Assembly (NCBI RefSeq): GCF_003071345.1
Contig: NZ_QCYK01000002.1
Span: 2,046,001-2,110,000 of the forward strand
DNA length: 64,000 bases
Source: Chitinophaga parva
GTDB lineage: Bacteria > Bacteroidota > Bacteroidia > Chitinophagales > Chitinophagaceae
Direction of reading: 5' to 3'
Shown: piece by piece, positions 7,216-16,019 of the stretch
How positions within the stretch are numbered: the stretch's first letter is position 1
Layout of the letters: each line of letters begins with the position of its first letter
Notes under the pieces: generated by a model
The model's input: the letters and a program-made list of their open reading frames with translations, nothing else
Told to the model about the DNA's origin: nothing
Databases searched by the model: none
Position numbers and translations under genes: made by a program

Positions 7216-9195
7216 ATGAAGTGTACAATTCTGTCCGGCATCCTGGCCTTCTGTGCAGGGTTGCCGGTAATGGCGCAAGCCCCGGCCGACACTGGTAAGC
7301 CCGTCAATCATTACGATTACAAGGCGTTGTTCAGCCCCCTGTTCTACACCAAGAACGGTACGGACACCCGCTCTGCCAGCGGCGCTCCGGGCAGCAAGTA
7401 CTGGCAGAACAGTGCAGACTACCAACTCAGCGCCACGCTGAACGACAGCACCAACGAGATCACCGGTAGTGAAGTAATGACCTATGTGAATAACAGCCCG
7501 GATAAGCTGTCCTTCATCTGGATGCAGGCCGATGAGAACCTGTTCCGCAACGACTCCCGTGGCGCCGCCATCCTGGGGGCTAATGCCAGCCGCTATGATA
7601 CCCGCGGTGAAATATTTGACGGCGGTTATAAATTCAAATCCATTAAGATCGTAAATCCTGCTACCGGCAAAACAACGGAGGCGGAGTACATGGTGAACGA
7701 TACGCGCATACAGATATTTTTGCCCACAGCGCTGGCAGCCAATGGCGGCAAGCTGCAGGTGAAGATCGAATACAGCTTTACCACCCCGGAGCACGGCTCT
7801 GACCGTAACGGTATCCTGAAAACTGCCAATGGCAAAGTGTTTTCCATTGCACAGTGGTTCCCACGGGTATGCGTATACGATGATGTGCTGGGCTGGAATA
7901 CCAAGCCTTACAATGGCCCCGGCGAGTTCTACCTGGAATATGGCAATTATGATGTAAAGATCACCGCACCTGCGCGCAACATTGTAGTGTGCTCCGGTGA
8001 GCTGCTCAACGCAGCGGAAGTATACACCCCCGAGCAGGTAAAACGCTGGGAAGCCGCTAAGAAAAGCGACAGCACCGTGACCATCCGCGGCGCAGCAGAG
8101 GTGACCAACCCGGCATCGCGCCCGGCTAAGAAAGAACTGACCTGGCATTTCCAGATCAAGAACAGCCGCGATGTGGCCTGGGGTGCCTCCCCCGCATTTA
8201 TCGTAGATGCCTGCCGCATTAACCTGCCCAGCGGTAAAAAGTCATTGTCCATTGCAGCCTACCCGGTAGAAAGTAACGTGGCCAATGGCTGGAGCAATGC
8301 TGCTAAATACGCGAAAGCCTCCATTGAATTCAATTCCAAAAAATGGTTTGAATATCCTTACCCCGCTGCCAGCAATGTGGCCGGCAATGTGAGCGGTATG
8401 GAATATCCCGGCATCGTGTTCTGCGGTTACACTGCCCGCGACCGCGAGCTGTGGGATGTGACCGACCACGAATTTGGCCATACCTGGTTCCCCATGATCG
8501 TAGGCAGCAATGAAAGACTGTATGCCTGGATGGATGAGGGTTTCAATACCTTTATCAATGGCCTGGCCACCGAAGGGTATAACAACAATTTCTGGAACGT
8601 AAAACCGGAAAATATCACCGCCCGTGCAGGCATGTTCAGCAGCCCTATTTTTGAACCGGTAATGACCATGCCGGATGCGATGAAAGAACGCAACATTGGC
8701 GTGCTTTGTTACTTCAAACCCGCTACAGGGCTTAATTTGCTGCGGAACGTGATCCTGGGCCCCGAACGTTTTGACCGTGCTTTCCGCACCTACGTGGAGC
8801 GCTGGGCATTCAAACATCCTCAGCCGGATGACTTTTTCCGCAGCATTGAAAATGTGGCCGGGGAAGACCTGAACTGGTTCTGGAGAGAATGGTTCTACAG
8901 CACCTGCAAACTGGACCAGGCCGTGAACGACGTGCGTTACAATGACCGCCTGAAAGCAACCGTGATCTACCTGGAAAACCTGGAACCCGCGGCCATGCCG
9001 GTTATCATGGATATAAAGACCAAGAACGGCGCCGTAACCCGCGTGAAACTGCCGGTAGACATCTGGATGCGCAATGAAGTATTCTCATACAAATGGACTG
9101 GTGATGAGATCCAGTCTGTAACCCTGGACCCGGATCATCAACTCCCGGATTCAAAAATATCTAATAATACCTGGACTGCGCCTGCGGTACAGTAA
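7216..9195 (+). CDS. Secreted M1-family metallopeptidase
   Basis: 659 residues with a signal peptide (cleavage near VMAQ, residue ~20). The zinc site is complete: HEFGH at H418-E419-H422 and the third ligand E441 in WMDEGFNTF, giving the HExxH-x18-E spacing of gluzincins. GMEYPG at about 394-399 corresponds to the substrate-binding GxMEN loop of M1 aminopeptidases, in the variant form common in secreted Bacteroidota members. An N-terminal beta-sandwich and a C-terminal Ig-like segment flank the catalytic domain. It probably trims peptides in the periplasm or outside the cell. Monocistronic: 144 bp after the previous gene and followed by a strong terminator. Confidence 0.92.
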   Translation: MKCTILSGILAFCAGLPVMAQAPADTGKPVNHYDYKALFSPLFYTKNGTDTRSASGAPGSKYWQNSADYQLSATLNDSTNEITGSEVMTYVNNSPDKLSFIWMQADENLFRNDSRGAAILGANASRYDTRGEIFDGGYKFKSIKIVNPATGKTTEAEYMVNDTRIQIFLPTALAANGGKLQVKIEYSFTTPEHGSDRNGILKTANGKVFSIAQWFPRVCVYDDVLGWNTKPYNGPGEFYLEYGNYDVKITAPARNIVVCSGELLNAAEVYTPEQVKRWEAAKKSDSTVTIRGAAEVTNPASRPAKKELTWHFQIKNSRDVAWGASPAFIVDACRINLPSGKKSLSIAAYPVESNVANGWSNAAKYAKASIEFNSKKWFEYPYPAASNVAGNVSGMEYPGIVFCGYTARDRELWDVTDHEFGHTWFPMIVGSNERLYAWMDEGFNTFINGLATEGYNNNFWNVKPENITARAGMFSSPIFEPVMTMPDAMKERNIGVLCYFKPATGLNLLRNVILGPERFDRAFRTYVERWAFKHPQPDDFFRSIENVAGEDLNWFWREWFYSTCKLDQAVNDVRYNDRLKATVIYLENLEPAAMPVIMDIKTKNGAVTRVKLPVDIWMRNEVFSYKWTGDEIQSVTLDPDHQLPDSKISNNTWTAPAVQ

Positions 9196-9207
9196 GCAAA
9201 AGGTAAT

Positions 9208-9254
9208 AAAAGAGAAAGGCTGTTCATTTTGTATGAACAGCCTTTCTCTTTTTT
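9208..9254 (+). terminator. Strong terminator of the M1 peptidase gene, bidirectional
   Basis: 20-bp perfect arms (9208-9227 and 9233-9252), a 5-base loop, and a T run on the plus strand mirrored by an A run on the other side. It can serve both the M1 gene (plus) and the convergent DUF2750 gene (minus). Confidence 0.9.
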
Positions 9255-9268
9255 ATAGCGGGTGAGAA

Positions 9269-9649
9269 CTAATAATCATCCTTCGCATCCTGCGCCACCT
9301 TAATATACTCCGCAAAATCATGCGGGCTCACTACCACACCTTTCCCGGTAGGCAGTGGCATGATAGCGATCTTATATTGCTGCTCCCTGAACATAGGCAG
9401 GTAATGCTGCAGGAAACGCTCCAGCGCTATGGATTCCGGCTTCTCATCACCCGTGCGCAGCAATTCAGCAAACGCCTGGTAAGGCCACACGGGAAACACC
9501 GCCTGGTCTTCCTGGGTGAACATGGTAAACCCCTCCGCAGTGCCCAGTACCCATAACGCATCTTCTTCCACGATCTGTTCTATGCAATACTCCACACGGT
9601 CCAGCGCGGAGGCGGCAAGCAGGGCATCTATTTCTTCCTGGTCTATCAT
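9269..9649 (-). CDS. DUF2750-like protein
   Basis: 126 residues from the ATG at 9649 (MIDQEEIDALLAAS...). An in-frame start at 9715 exists, but the extra 22 codons would lie inside a terminator hairpin, so it is rejected. The core matches what I know of DUF2750: ALWVLGTAEGFTMF followed by FPVWPYQAFAE, then a C-terminal LPTGKGVVVSPHDF segment. It is a small soluble cytoplasmic protein without catalytic signature. DUF2750 proteins are widespread singletons of unknown role. It is transcribed alone, between the metal-efflux operon terminator and the M1 terminator. Confidence 0.7.
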   Translation of the reverse strand: MIDQEEIDALLAASALDRVEYCIEQIVEEDALWVLGTAEGFTMFTQEDQAVFPVWPYQAFAELLRTGDEKPESIALERFLQHYLPMFREQQYKIAIMPLPTGKGVVVSPHDFAEYIKVAQDAKDDY

Positions 9650-9677
9650 CTGTTGTAATTTGCGGCTAACATACGAA

Positions 9678-9710
9678 AAAAAGCGCACGCCATCATAGCG
9701 TGCGCTTTTT
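9678..9710 (-). terminator. Terminator of the heavy-metal RND operon
   Basis: 13-bp perfect arms (9678-9690 and 9698-9710; core gcgcacgc/gcgtgcgc) with a 7-base loop. Flanking A and T runs on the two strands let it work in either direction. It sits just after the permease stop codon on the minus strand and before the DUF2750 start. Confidence 0.85.
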
Positions 9711-9740
9711 CGCAATATACAGTTCTCACTAAAAAGTGTC

Positions 9741-12700
9741 CTATTCAGTAGCCGGAGGCGCTTGCCTGGCGGCCTTTTCCAGCTTACGCTTCTCCATCCA
9801 GTAATAGAATGGCGGCAGCAGGAAGGGCGTAAACAACAGGGTAGTGGTCAACCCACCGATGATCACCGTAGCCAGCGGACGCTGCACATCAGACCCAATG
9901 CCGGACGACTTTGCCGCCGGGATCAGGCCAATGATGGCCACGATCAGCATCATCATCACCGCCCGCAGTTGCTGGGAAGATGCACGGGACACCACCGTGC
10001 GCAGGTCCTCGCGGGGGAACATCTCACGCTCACGGTTATACGAAGAAATGAGCAGTACCCCTGCCATTACAGAAATGCCAAACAGCGATACAAAGCCCAC
10101 ACCGGCCGATACGTTGAAGTTATACCCACGGATCAGCAGTGCGGAGATCCCGCCTGCCAGCGCAAAGAAAATGCAGGCAAAGGTCATCAGTGCATAGCGG
10201 ATGTTGCGGAACAGGATGAAGAGCACCAGCAGCACGATCAGCACCGTGAGCGGGATGGCAATGGCCAGCTGCTTACTGGCGCGTTCCAGGTTCTCAAACT
10301 GGCCGCCATAGGCAATTGTGTAGCCCTGGGGCATGTGAATGGCGGCCCCTACTTTCTTTTGTGCCTCAGCCACAAAGCCACCCTGGTCGCGCCCACGGAT
10401 GTTTGTCTTCACCGTGAGCAGGCGTTTGCCGTCGCCGCGGTAGATGTTGGTCTGGCCGGGGGTGAGCTGGATGTCTGCCAGCTGGTTCATGGGAATAAGG
10501 GCCCCGCCGGGTGTGGGTACCTGCAGGGAGCGGATCACGTCAATATTATTACGCGCCTGCGGGTAATAGCGCACGATCACGTCGTATTTCTTGGTGCCGT
10601 CGTACAGGTCGGATACCTGTTTGCCACCAATGGCTGCTTCCACCATGGTCTGGATATCTGCCACGTTAATACCGTAGCGGGCAGCGGCCTGGCGGTCTAT
10701 TTTGATGGAGAGCTGGTCCTGCTGGCCCTCCTGTTCAATGCCCGTTTCCGTAGCACCGGGTATTACCCGCACAATGTTCACGATGGAATCGGCCACTTTA
10801 CGCATGTAGATCAGGTCATCGCCGGAAATTTCAATGGCCAGGTCGGCGGCAGAGCCGTTCACGATCTCTGTTACCTGGTCAATGATAGGCTGGCCAAAGG
10901 AAAGCTGGGCGCCTGGTAAGGCCCGCTGCAGCTGGTTCTTGATGGTCTGCACCAGTTCTGCTTTGGTGGTATCATGTACCCATCCGCTGTAATCTTTGAG
11001 CATCATCAGGATCTCCGTACGGTTGCTCGGGAAGGGGTCCGTGCCATCATCGTTACGGCCACTCTGGGTGATCACCGTTTCAATCTGCGGGTGGCTGGCG
11101 GCGATGTGCCGGATGATGGGCGCTATCTTCTGGTTCTCGTGGATATTGGTACCCGCGGGCAGGAAGGAGCGCATGAAAATGGAGCCTTCGTCCAGCGCCG
11201 GCAGGAACTCTGTACCTACTTTACTACCCAGGCCCAGGAGAATGAATACGATGGCAAAACCAATGATGGTAACGGGTTTGGCCCTGGTCAATACTTTCTC
11301 TACCAGGATCGCGTATTTCTTTTCCAGCCATGCCAGCAGGTTAAACCGGGCAAAGAAGCCGGGCTTTTTATGGTGATGGTCTTCCGTTTTCAGCAGTTCT
11401 TTTTTATAGGCAAAAGAGATGAGCACGGGAATGATGGTGAGCGCCGCGATCATGGAGCCTACTACCGCAAAGGCCAGGGTGATGGCCATGGGGGAGAAGA
11501 GCTTGCCTTCCACGCGCTGCATGGTAAGGATGGGCAGGTAAGCCAGGATGATGATGGTTACAGAGAAGAATATCTCACGGCCTACTTCCTGGGCGGCATT
11601 CAGTGTAAGTTTCACGATGCCTTCAGACCGTTCTTCCGGTGTGGCATGCTTGAACTTATGAATAAGATGCGCCGCCATTACGCACGCGCCATCTACGATA
11701 ATACCAAAGTCGATCGCACCCAGCGACAGCAGGTTTGCCGGTACACCGGTGAGGCGCATGAGGATAAAGGCAAACAGCAGGGAGAACGGGATGGTGAGTG
11801 CCACTACCAGTGCAGAGCGGATGTTGCCCAGGAACAGGATGAGGATGATCACCACGATGCTGATGCCCTCAAACAGTGTATGTGATACCGTGGTAAGGGT
11901 ATAATTCACCAGCGTGCTGCGGTCGTACACTACGCGCAGGTGCACATCCTTGGGCAGTTCATTGGCCTGCAGGTCCTGCATCTTCTGCGTCATGGCCTTC
12001 AGTACTTCGGTGGGGTTCTCGCCGCGGCGCATGGAGATGATACCTTCCACGCCGCTGTTCTCATCCACACCGGCACTGGCATTGGTATAGCCCAGGATGC
12101 CCTGGGGAGGCGGCGGGTTCACTTCCACGCTGGCTACATCCCGCACGTATACCGGCACGCCATTCACATTGGACACTACGATGCTTTCAAGGTCCTGCGT
12201 GCTTTTCAATGCACCGAGGCCGCGCACGGCAAAGCCTTGCCCACCGCGTTCCACGATGTTGCCGCCCGTGTTCTGGTTGTTCTTGGACACGGCGTCCATC
12301 AGTTGCTGGAGGGTGAGGTTGTATTTGCGCAGTTTATCCGGGGAGGTAAGCACATGGTATTGCTTCACCGGGCCGCCAAAGGTTACAATATCTGCCACAC
12401 CCGGGGTTTGCAACAGGTAGGGGCGTATGACCCAGTCCTGCAGGTCACGCAATTGCATGGGGGTATAGGTGGGTGGGGCTTCCACTACATAACGGAAGAT
12501 CTCGCCCACAGCGGAGGTGAGGGGGCCCAGTTGGGGCACTACACCATCCGGCAGTTCCGCGGTGGCCAGGTGTTCATTTACCTGGGCGCGTGCAAAGTAA
12601 TCACTTACGCCATCTTCAAAGTTGAGCTGCACCAGGCTAAGGCCAAAGATGGTGCGGCTGCGGCGGGAAGTTACATTGGGTACGGTGTTGAGGGCGCGTT

Positions 12701-12908
12701 CCAGCGGCACAGTCACCTGTTGTTCCACTTCTTCGGCGGCGCGGCCTTCATAAGGCGCTATCACGATCACGTTGGTATCCGCGATGTCGGGATAAGCTTC
12801 GATCTTCATCAGCTTAAAGCAGATGATACCGCCTATCATTAACACCACTGCACCGGCAATCACTGCCCAGCGGGTATTGAGTGCTTGTATGAGAATATTC
12901 CTAATCAT
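9741..12908 (-). CDS. Heavy-metal RND efflux permease (CzcA/CusA family, HME)
   Basis: 1055 residues with the twelve-helix RND layout: one N-terminal helix (ITRW-like NTRWAVIAG), a large periplasmic loop, a six-helix bundle, a second loop and five helices. The TM4 signature is DFGIIVDGACVMAAH: D400 and D406 match the proton-relay Asp pair of CzcA-type (divalent cation) pumps, but the third acidic position (Glu in CzcA) is A413. DEGSIFM, from the second periplasmic loop, carries one Met, but the CusA-type three-Met relay is not evident. Proton-driven export of a divalent metal across the envelope with the adaptor and channel encoded upstream is expected. It starts 3 bp after the DUF190 gene in a four-gene operon. 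Confidence 0.92.
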   Translation of the reverse strand: MIRNILIQALNTRWAVIAGAVVLMIGGIICFKLMKIEAYPDIADTNVIVIAPYEGRAAEEVEQQVTVPLERALNTVPNVTSRRSRTIFGLSLVQLNFEDGVSDYFARAQVNEHLATAELPDGVVPQLGPLTSAVGEIFRYVVEAPPTYTPMQLRDLQDWVIRPYLLQTPGVADIVTFGGPVKQYHVLTSPDKLRKYNLTLQQLMDAVSKNNQNTGGNIVERGGQGFAVRGLGALKSTQDLESIVVSNVNGVPVYVRDVASVEVNPPPPQGILGYTNASAGVDENSGVEGIISMRRGENPTEVLKAMTQKMQDLQANELPKDVHLRVVYDRSTLVNYTLTTVSHTLFEGISIVVIILILFLGNIRSALVVALTIPFSLLFAFILMRLTGVPANLLSLGAIDFGIIVDGACVMAAHLIHKFKHATPEERSEGIVKLTLNAAQEVGREIFFSVTIIILAYLPILTMQRVEGKLFSPMAITLAFAVVGSMIAALTIIPVLISFAYKKELLKTEDHHHKKPGFFARFNLLAWLEKKYAILVEKVLTRAKPVTIIGFAIVFILLGLGSKVGTEFLPALDEGSIFMRSFLPAGTNIHENQKIAPIIRHIAASHPQIETVITQSGRNDDGTDPFPSNRTEILMMLKDYSGWVHDTTKAELVQTIKNQLQRALPGAQLSFGQPIIDQVTEIVNGSAADLAIEISGDDLIYMRKVADSIVNIVRVIPGATETGIEQEGQQDQLSIKIDRQAAARYGINVADIQTMVEAAIGGKQVSDLYDGTKKYDVIVRYYPQARNNIDVIRSLQVPTPGGALIPMNQLADIQLTPGQTNIYRGDGKRLLTVKTNIRGRDQGGFVAEAQKKVGAAIHMPQGYTIAYGGQFENLERASKQLAIAIPLTVLIVLLVLFILFRNIRYALMTFACIFFALAGGISALLIRGYNFNVSAGVGFVSLFGISVMAGVLLISSYNREREMFPREDLRTVVSRASSQQLRAVMMMLIVAIIGLIPAAKSSGIGSDVQRPLATVIIGGLTTTLLFTPFLLPPFYYWMEKRKLEKAARQAPPATE

Positions 12909-12911
12909 GCT

Positions 12912-13220
12912 TTACCATTGCTCTACTTTGTTGGTGACAATGAGTCCACCCTTGTAGTGTTTTCTTAATTCGGTTATGATCTGCTTTACTTTCTCATCCT
13001 CGTCAATAAAGGTGATGAGCATAGGTGGTTCATCAAAAGAGAAGATGCGGTCCGGTCTTTTCAGCCGGTGGCCTGCGCCAAAACCCCATTGCCCGCGGAA
13101 AGCCGTAGCTCCCGCTGCATTTTGTTCCAGCAGGAAATGCATGATGAACTGGTACAGGGGCTGCATGCCCCGCAGTTCATCTTTATCAATGTAGATCTGT
13201 GCCTGTAACATAGTGTTCAA
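12912..13220 (-). CDS. DUF190 (PII-like fold) protein in the metal efflux operon
   Basis: 102 residues. The layout is that of DUF190: a first strand AQIYIDKDE, an amphipathic helix, the conserved GATAFRGQWGFG turn, and a closing strand plus helix ending in KGGLIVTN. DUF190 proteins have a ferredoxin-like fold related to PII signalling proteins and metal-binding CutA. It is encoded 12 bp after the adaptor and 3 bp before the permease, so it is translated with the pump. It may sense metal or nucleotide and modulate transport. Start may be the Met at 13220 or the Met three codons in (13211). Confidence 0.8.
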   Translation of the reverse strand: MNTMLQAQIYIDKDELRGMQPLYQFIMHFLLEQNAAGATAFRGQWGFGAGHRLKRPDRIFSFDEPPMLITFIDEDEKVKQIITELRKHYKGGLIVTNKVEQW

Positions 13221-13232
13221 TAGGGGTTTTTA

Positions 13233-14246
13233 TTAATAGCCGAATGATAAGCCTTTCAATTGTATGGCGCCTTTGGTCACTACCTTGTCGCCGGGTTGCA
13301 GGCCGTTGAAGATCACGATGCGCTCCCCGATCTGCTGCCCGCTGATGATCTCGCGGCGTTCAAACACGTTCACAGAATCCTGTACAAAAGCGTAGTTCCT
13401 GCCCTGCACGGTTACAATAGAAGATTGGGGAATGCTCAGCAGCTTGCCTTCGCTCAAGCCAAAGGATACGGAAGCGAACATGCCGGCCTTGAAGCGGTTC
13501 TGGCTGTTGTTGAGGGAGATGCGCATTTTCACCATGCGGGTTACGTCATCCACTACATCGCCAAAAGATTCAATGCGGCCCTGGAAGGTTTCATCCGGGA
13601 AGGAGGTGAAGTGCACACTGGCCACACCACCTACTTTCAGTTTATTCAGCTGGCTTTCCGGTACATCGCAGGTGATCCACACCTGGCCTGCTTTTGCGTT
13701 GAGCAGGGTGTGTGGGTCAAAGCCGGCCTCTTTCAGCTTGGCTTCCTGGTCAATGATACCGGCGCGTTCGTTCTGCAAATTAGTACGCTCCATGGCCAGT
13801 GCCGTTTGCGCATCCAGTACATCCTTGCCGGTGGCGGCGCCATGTTCCGCCAGGTCTTTCAGGCGGTCATAGTCGATCTGTTTCTGGCGGATGTTCACAT
13901 TGGAGATCTGGTTGATCGCGATCTGGTGTTGGATCAGGGCCGTGTAGCTGGTAGTAAGTGCTTCGTCGTCAAACAGGACCAGGTTATGGCCGGTGTTTTC
14001 CGTGGAAGGCACCACGGTGGCGGCCACGTGGGCAGGTGCCGTAAAGTTGGCAGATACACTGTCCATCCCCAGGATTTCTGTCTGGAAGAACGAGAGGGTG
14101 GCGGTATCCTGCGGGAAAGAGATCACCCGGCCGCTGTCGCGGATCTCCGGGCGAACGAAGGCCGTTACGGCGGTGGTGTTCTTTGGCTGTTCCTTGCAGG
14201 CTGCCAGCACGGCAAGGGCGGAGCATATATAAAAGATGCGTTTCAT
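13233..14246 (-). CDS. RND efflux periplasmic adaptor (CusB/CzcB-like), lipoprotein
   Basis: 337 residues from ATG 14246; a Met two codons upstream (14252) overlaps the preceding stop and is less likely. The signal peptide ends in a lipobox LAAC (Cys about residue 17). Then come a short barrel-sandwich half, a helical hairpin (about 95-160, INQISNVNIRQKQID... and ERTNLQNERAG), the second lipoyl half (GQVWITCDVPESQL) and membrane-proximal beta domains ending GAIQLKGL. It links the inner-membrane permease to the outer-membrane channel encoded just upstream. It lacks the N-terminal Met-rich metal-binding extension seen in some CusB proteins. Confidence 0.9.
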   Translation of the reverse strand: MKRIFYICSALAVLAACKEQPKNTTAVTAFVRPEIRDSGRVISFPQDTATLSFFQTEILGMDSVSANFTAPAHVAATVVPSTENTGHNLVLFDDEALTTSYTALIQHQIAINQISNVNIRQKQIDYDRLKDLAEHGAATGKDVLDAQTALAMERTNLQNERAGIIDQEAKLKEAGFDPHTLLNAKAGQVWITCDVPESQLNKLKVGGVASVHFTSFPDETFQGRIESFGDVVDDVTRMVKMRISLNNSQNRFKAGMFASVSFGLSEGKLLSIPQSSIVTVQGRNYAFVQDSVNVFERREIISGQQIGERIVIFNGLQPGDKVVTKGAIQLKGLSFGY

Positions 14247-14251
14247 GTGCA

Positions 14252-15508
14252 TTATTGAGCTAATTGGTTAATCAATCCGGTCGCGAATAAAAGTTGGATA
14301 TAAGCCTTGCGGTAAGCATCCACGGTGTCATAATAGCCCTGGCGGGTTTCCAGCCAGCTGCGTTGCGCCTCCAGGTAGTCCACGATGGTGGTGCCACCTT
14401 TCAGGTAGGCATAGCGCACGCTGCTCAGGATGGCCTCAGACTGGTTCAGCACCTGGGCAAAGTTTTCCAGGTTGCGCTGCTGGGTCACAAAGCTGTTGTA
14501 GGCAGTTTGTACCTCGGTATTGATCTGTTGCTGGATGGCCTGTACGTTCTGGGTGGATTGTTGCTGCATGTATTGCGACTTACGGATCTCGCCCTGGTTG
14601 CGGTTCCAGAAGGGGAGGTCTATGGCGGCGGTGATGCCCACGTATTGAATTTTATTCTGCGGGTTGTAGATCACGCCTACCAGTGGCTGGGGCACGGCCA
14701 GTGACTTCTGGAACTGTACGTTGCTGGCGCTGGCGGTCAGGGCGGCGTTGGCCAGTTGCAGGTCGCTGCGGTTACTGATGGCCTGTTGCAGCAGGGCATC
14801 TGCATTGGCGTTATGGTCAATGGCTGCAAAGGTGTCCGTAGTGTCCACCGCTACGCTGTCGGCCACGCCCAGTAAGAGCTTCAGGTTCTTCAACTCGTTG
14901 TCGTATACCTGCTGTGCATTGATGATCTGCAGGCGGTACTGGTTGCTGAGTAACTGGGTGCGGTACAGGTCGGTGGTGGTGATCACCTGTTTTTCCTGGC
15001 GCAGTTTGTTGATGGCCACAAGGCTGTCCACGTTGGTGTTGGCAATCTTCAACAGTTCCAGCTGGCGCTGGGCGGTCCATACGTCCAGCCACTTGCTGCC
15101 CACTTCCAGGAAGAGGTTGCGTTCCACTTCCGCGTAGTTCTTCTGGGATACGTTGAAGCCCTGGTTAGCCACGTCGATGCGGTACTTGCGCTGGTTGGGC
15201 CATTGGATAGGCTTGGCCAGCTGCCAGAGGGTCTGGCGGTTATAGCCGCTGGACCAGCTGGTGTTAGGTGCGTATTTGTCCAGCTGCTGCAAGGTCTGGT
15301 TACTAAGGTTCGGATTGGGCCGCAGCCTGGCGGTGGTGATATCGCTTTCGGCAATATGTACATCGAAGCTTTGCGTCTTGAGCACTGGGTTGGTGGCTTT
15401 GGCCGTTTGCAGGGCTTTTTGCAGGGTATAAATTGTCTGGGCAGACAACGGCAAATTGGCCAGTAACAGCATAGCAGCACCCAGTAAGTAGGATACCCGG
15501 ATTTGCAT
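14252..15508 (-). CDS. TolC-family outer-membrane channel of the metal efflux system (CusC/CzcC-like)
   Basis: 418 residues from ATG 15508, where a clear signal peptide begins (MQIRVSYLLG..., cleavage near LSAQ); a longer frame reaching 15571 would run through the promoter and is rejected. Two OEP repeats with long coiled-coil helices are visible: LQKALQTAKATNPVLKTQ near the N-terminus, NVQAIQQQINTEVQTAYNS in the second half, and the final DYLEAQRSWLETRQGYYD motif. It forms the trimeric exit duct. First gene of the operon; its stop overlaps the upstream alternative start of the adaptor by one base. Confidence 0.9.
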   Translation of the reverse strand: MQIRVSYLLGAAMLLLANLPLSAQTIYTLQKALQTAKATNPVLKTQSFDVHIAESDITTARLRPNPNLSNQTLQQLDKYAPNTSWSSGYNRQTLWQLAKPIQWPNQRKYRIDVANQGFNVSQKNYAEVERNLFLEVGSKWLDVWTAQRQLELLKIANTNVDSLVAINKLRQEKQVITTTDLYRTQLLSNQYRLQIINAQQVYDNELKNLKLLLGVADSVAVDTTDTFAAIDHNANADALLQQAISNRSDLQLANAALTASASNVQFQKSLAVPQPLVGVIYNPQNKIQYVGITAAIDLPFWNRNQGEIRKSQYMQQQSTQNVQAIQQQINTEVQTAYNSFVTQQRNLENFAQVLNQSEAILSSVRYAYLKGGTTIVDYLEAQRSWLETRQGYYDTVDAYRKAYIQLLFATGLINQLAQ

Positions 15509-15540
15509 TGTACGTTTTGGTTCTGAAATTAAATGGAGAA

Positions 15541-15571
15541 CAAAGCTACCCTTAATATTGCCGGGGCGCAA
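15541..15571 (-). promoter_or_regulatory. Bacteroidota-type promoter for the metal efflux operon
   Basis: On the minus strand the -7 box TAGCTTTG (15548-15541) matches TAnnTTTG exactly, and TTG (15571-15569) lies 20 bases upstream as the -33 element. The predicted start leaves an untranslated leader of roughly 25-30 bases before the channel gene. Confidence 0.65.
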
Positions 15572-16019
15572 TCCGCACCCCTTAAAAAGGGCTTAAAAAA
15601 GTATTATAGCGGTCTTAAATTGAGCATGCCACGACAGTCATAAGGGTGGTTTTATGGCCAGTAAATGCATAGCAGGTGGATGCTACAGTAACAGGTGGGG
15701 AAAAGTTACGGAAAAAATACCACTCAAACGATTGCGCACCCCATTTCCCCCAATGCCAAATTTTAAGCAAACGTTTGATAGCTACAAAGATAATTTTTCA
15801 TCGCTAATATTATCCTATCAGCCGGCATCATTGTTCACCTGTTATCAACCACGAATCACCTGAATGAAAAACGCAAAACCGGCGCGGCCATATCTGTAAT
15901 GTCAGCCCACCCGCAGGCATCCTAAAAACGCTCCGCGCACTGTCAATCTTATTCATCACCAATATTTATTCAGCATAGGGATCCAGTAACCCAACTCTTT
16001 CATCACGCAAAAAGTATTT
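15572..16019. promoter_or_regulatory. Divergent intergenic region with a LacI-type palindrome upstream of susC
   Basis: No supported gene. A perfect 10-bp palindrome caaacgtttg lies at 15768-15777, the kind of site bound by LacI-family regulators, about 245 bp before the SusC start. A second partial copy, caaacgattg, is at 15725-15734. A 69-codon frame at 15654-15863 has no family resemblance and is not called. Confidence 0.4.

Noticed and set aside
9650..9715. N-terminal extension of the DUF2750 gene
   Set aside because: The extension would be encoded by the terminator hairpin of the preceding operon; the Met at 9649 starts the conserved part.
15654..15863. 69-codon frame in the intergenic region before susC
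   Set aside because: No signal peptide or family, and it overlaps the palindrome region; probably chance.
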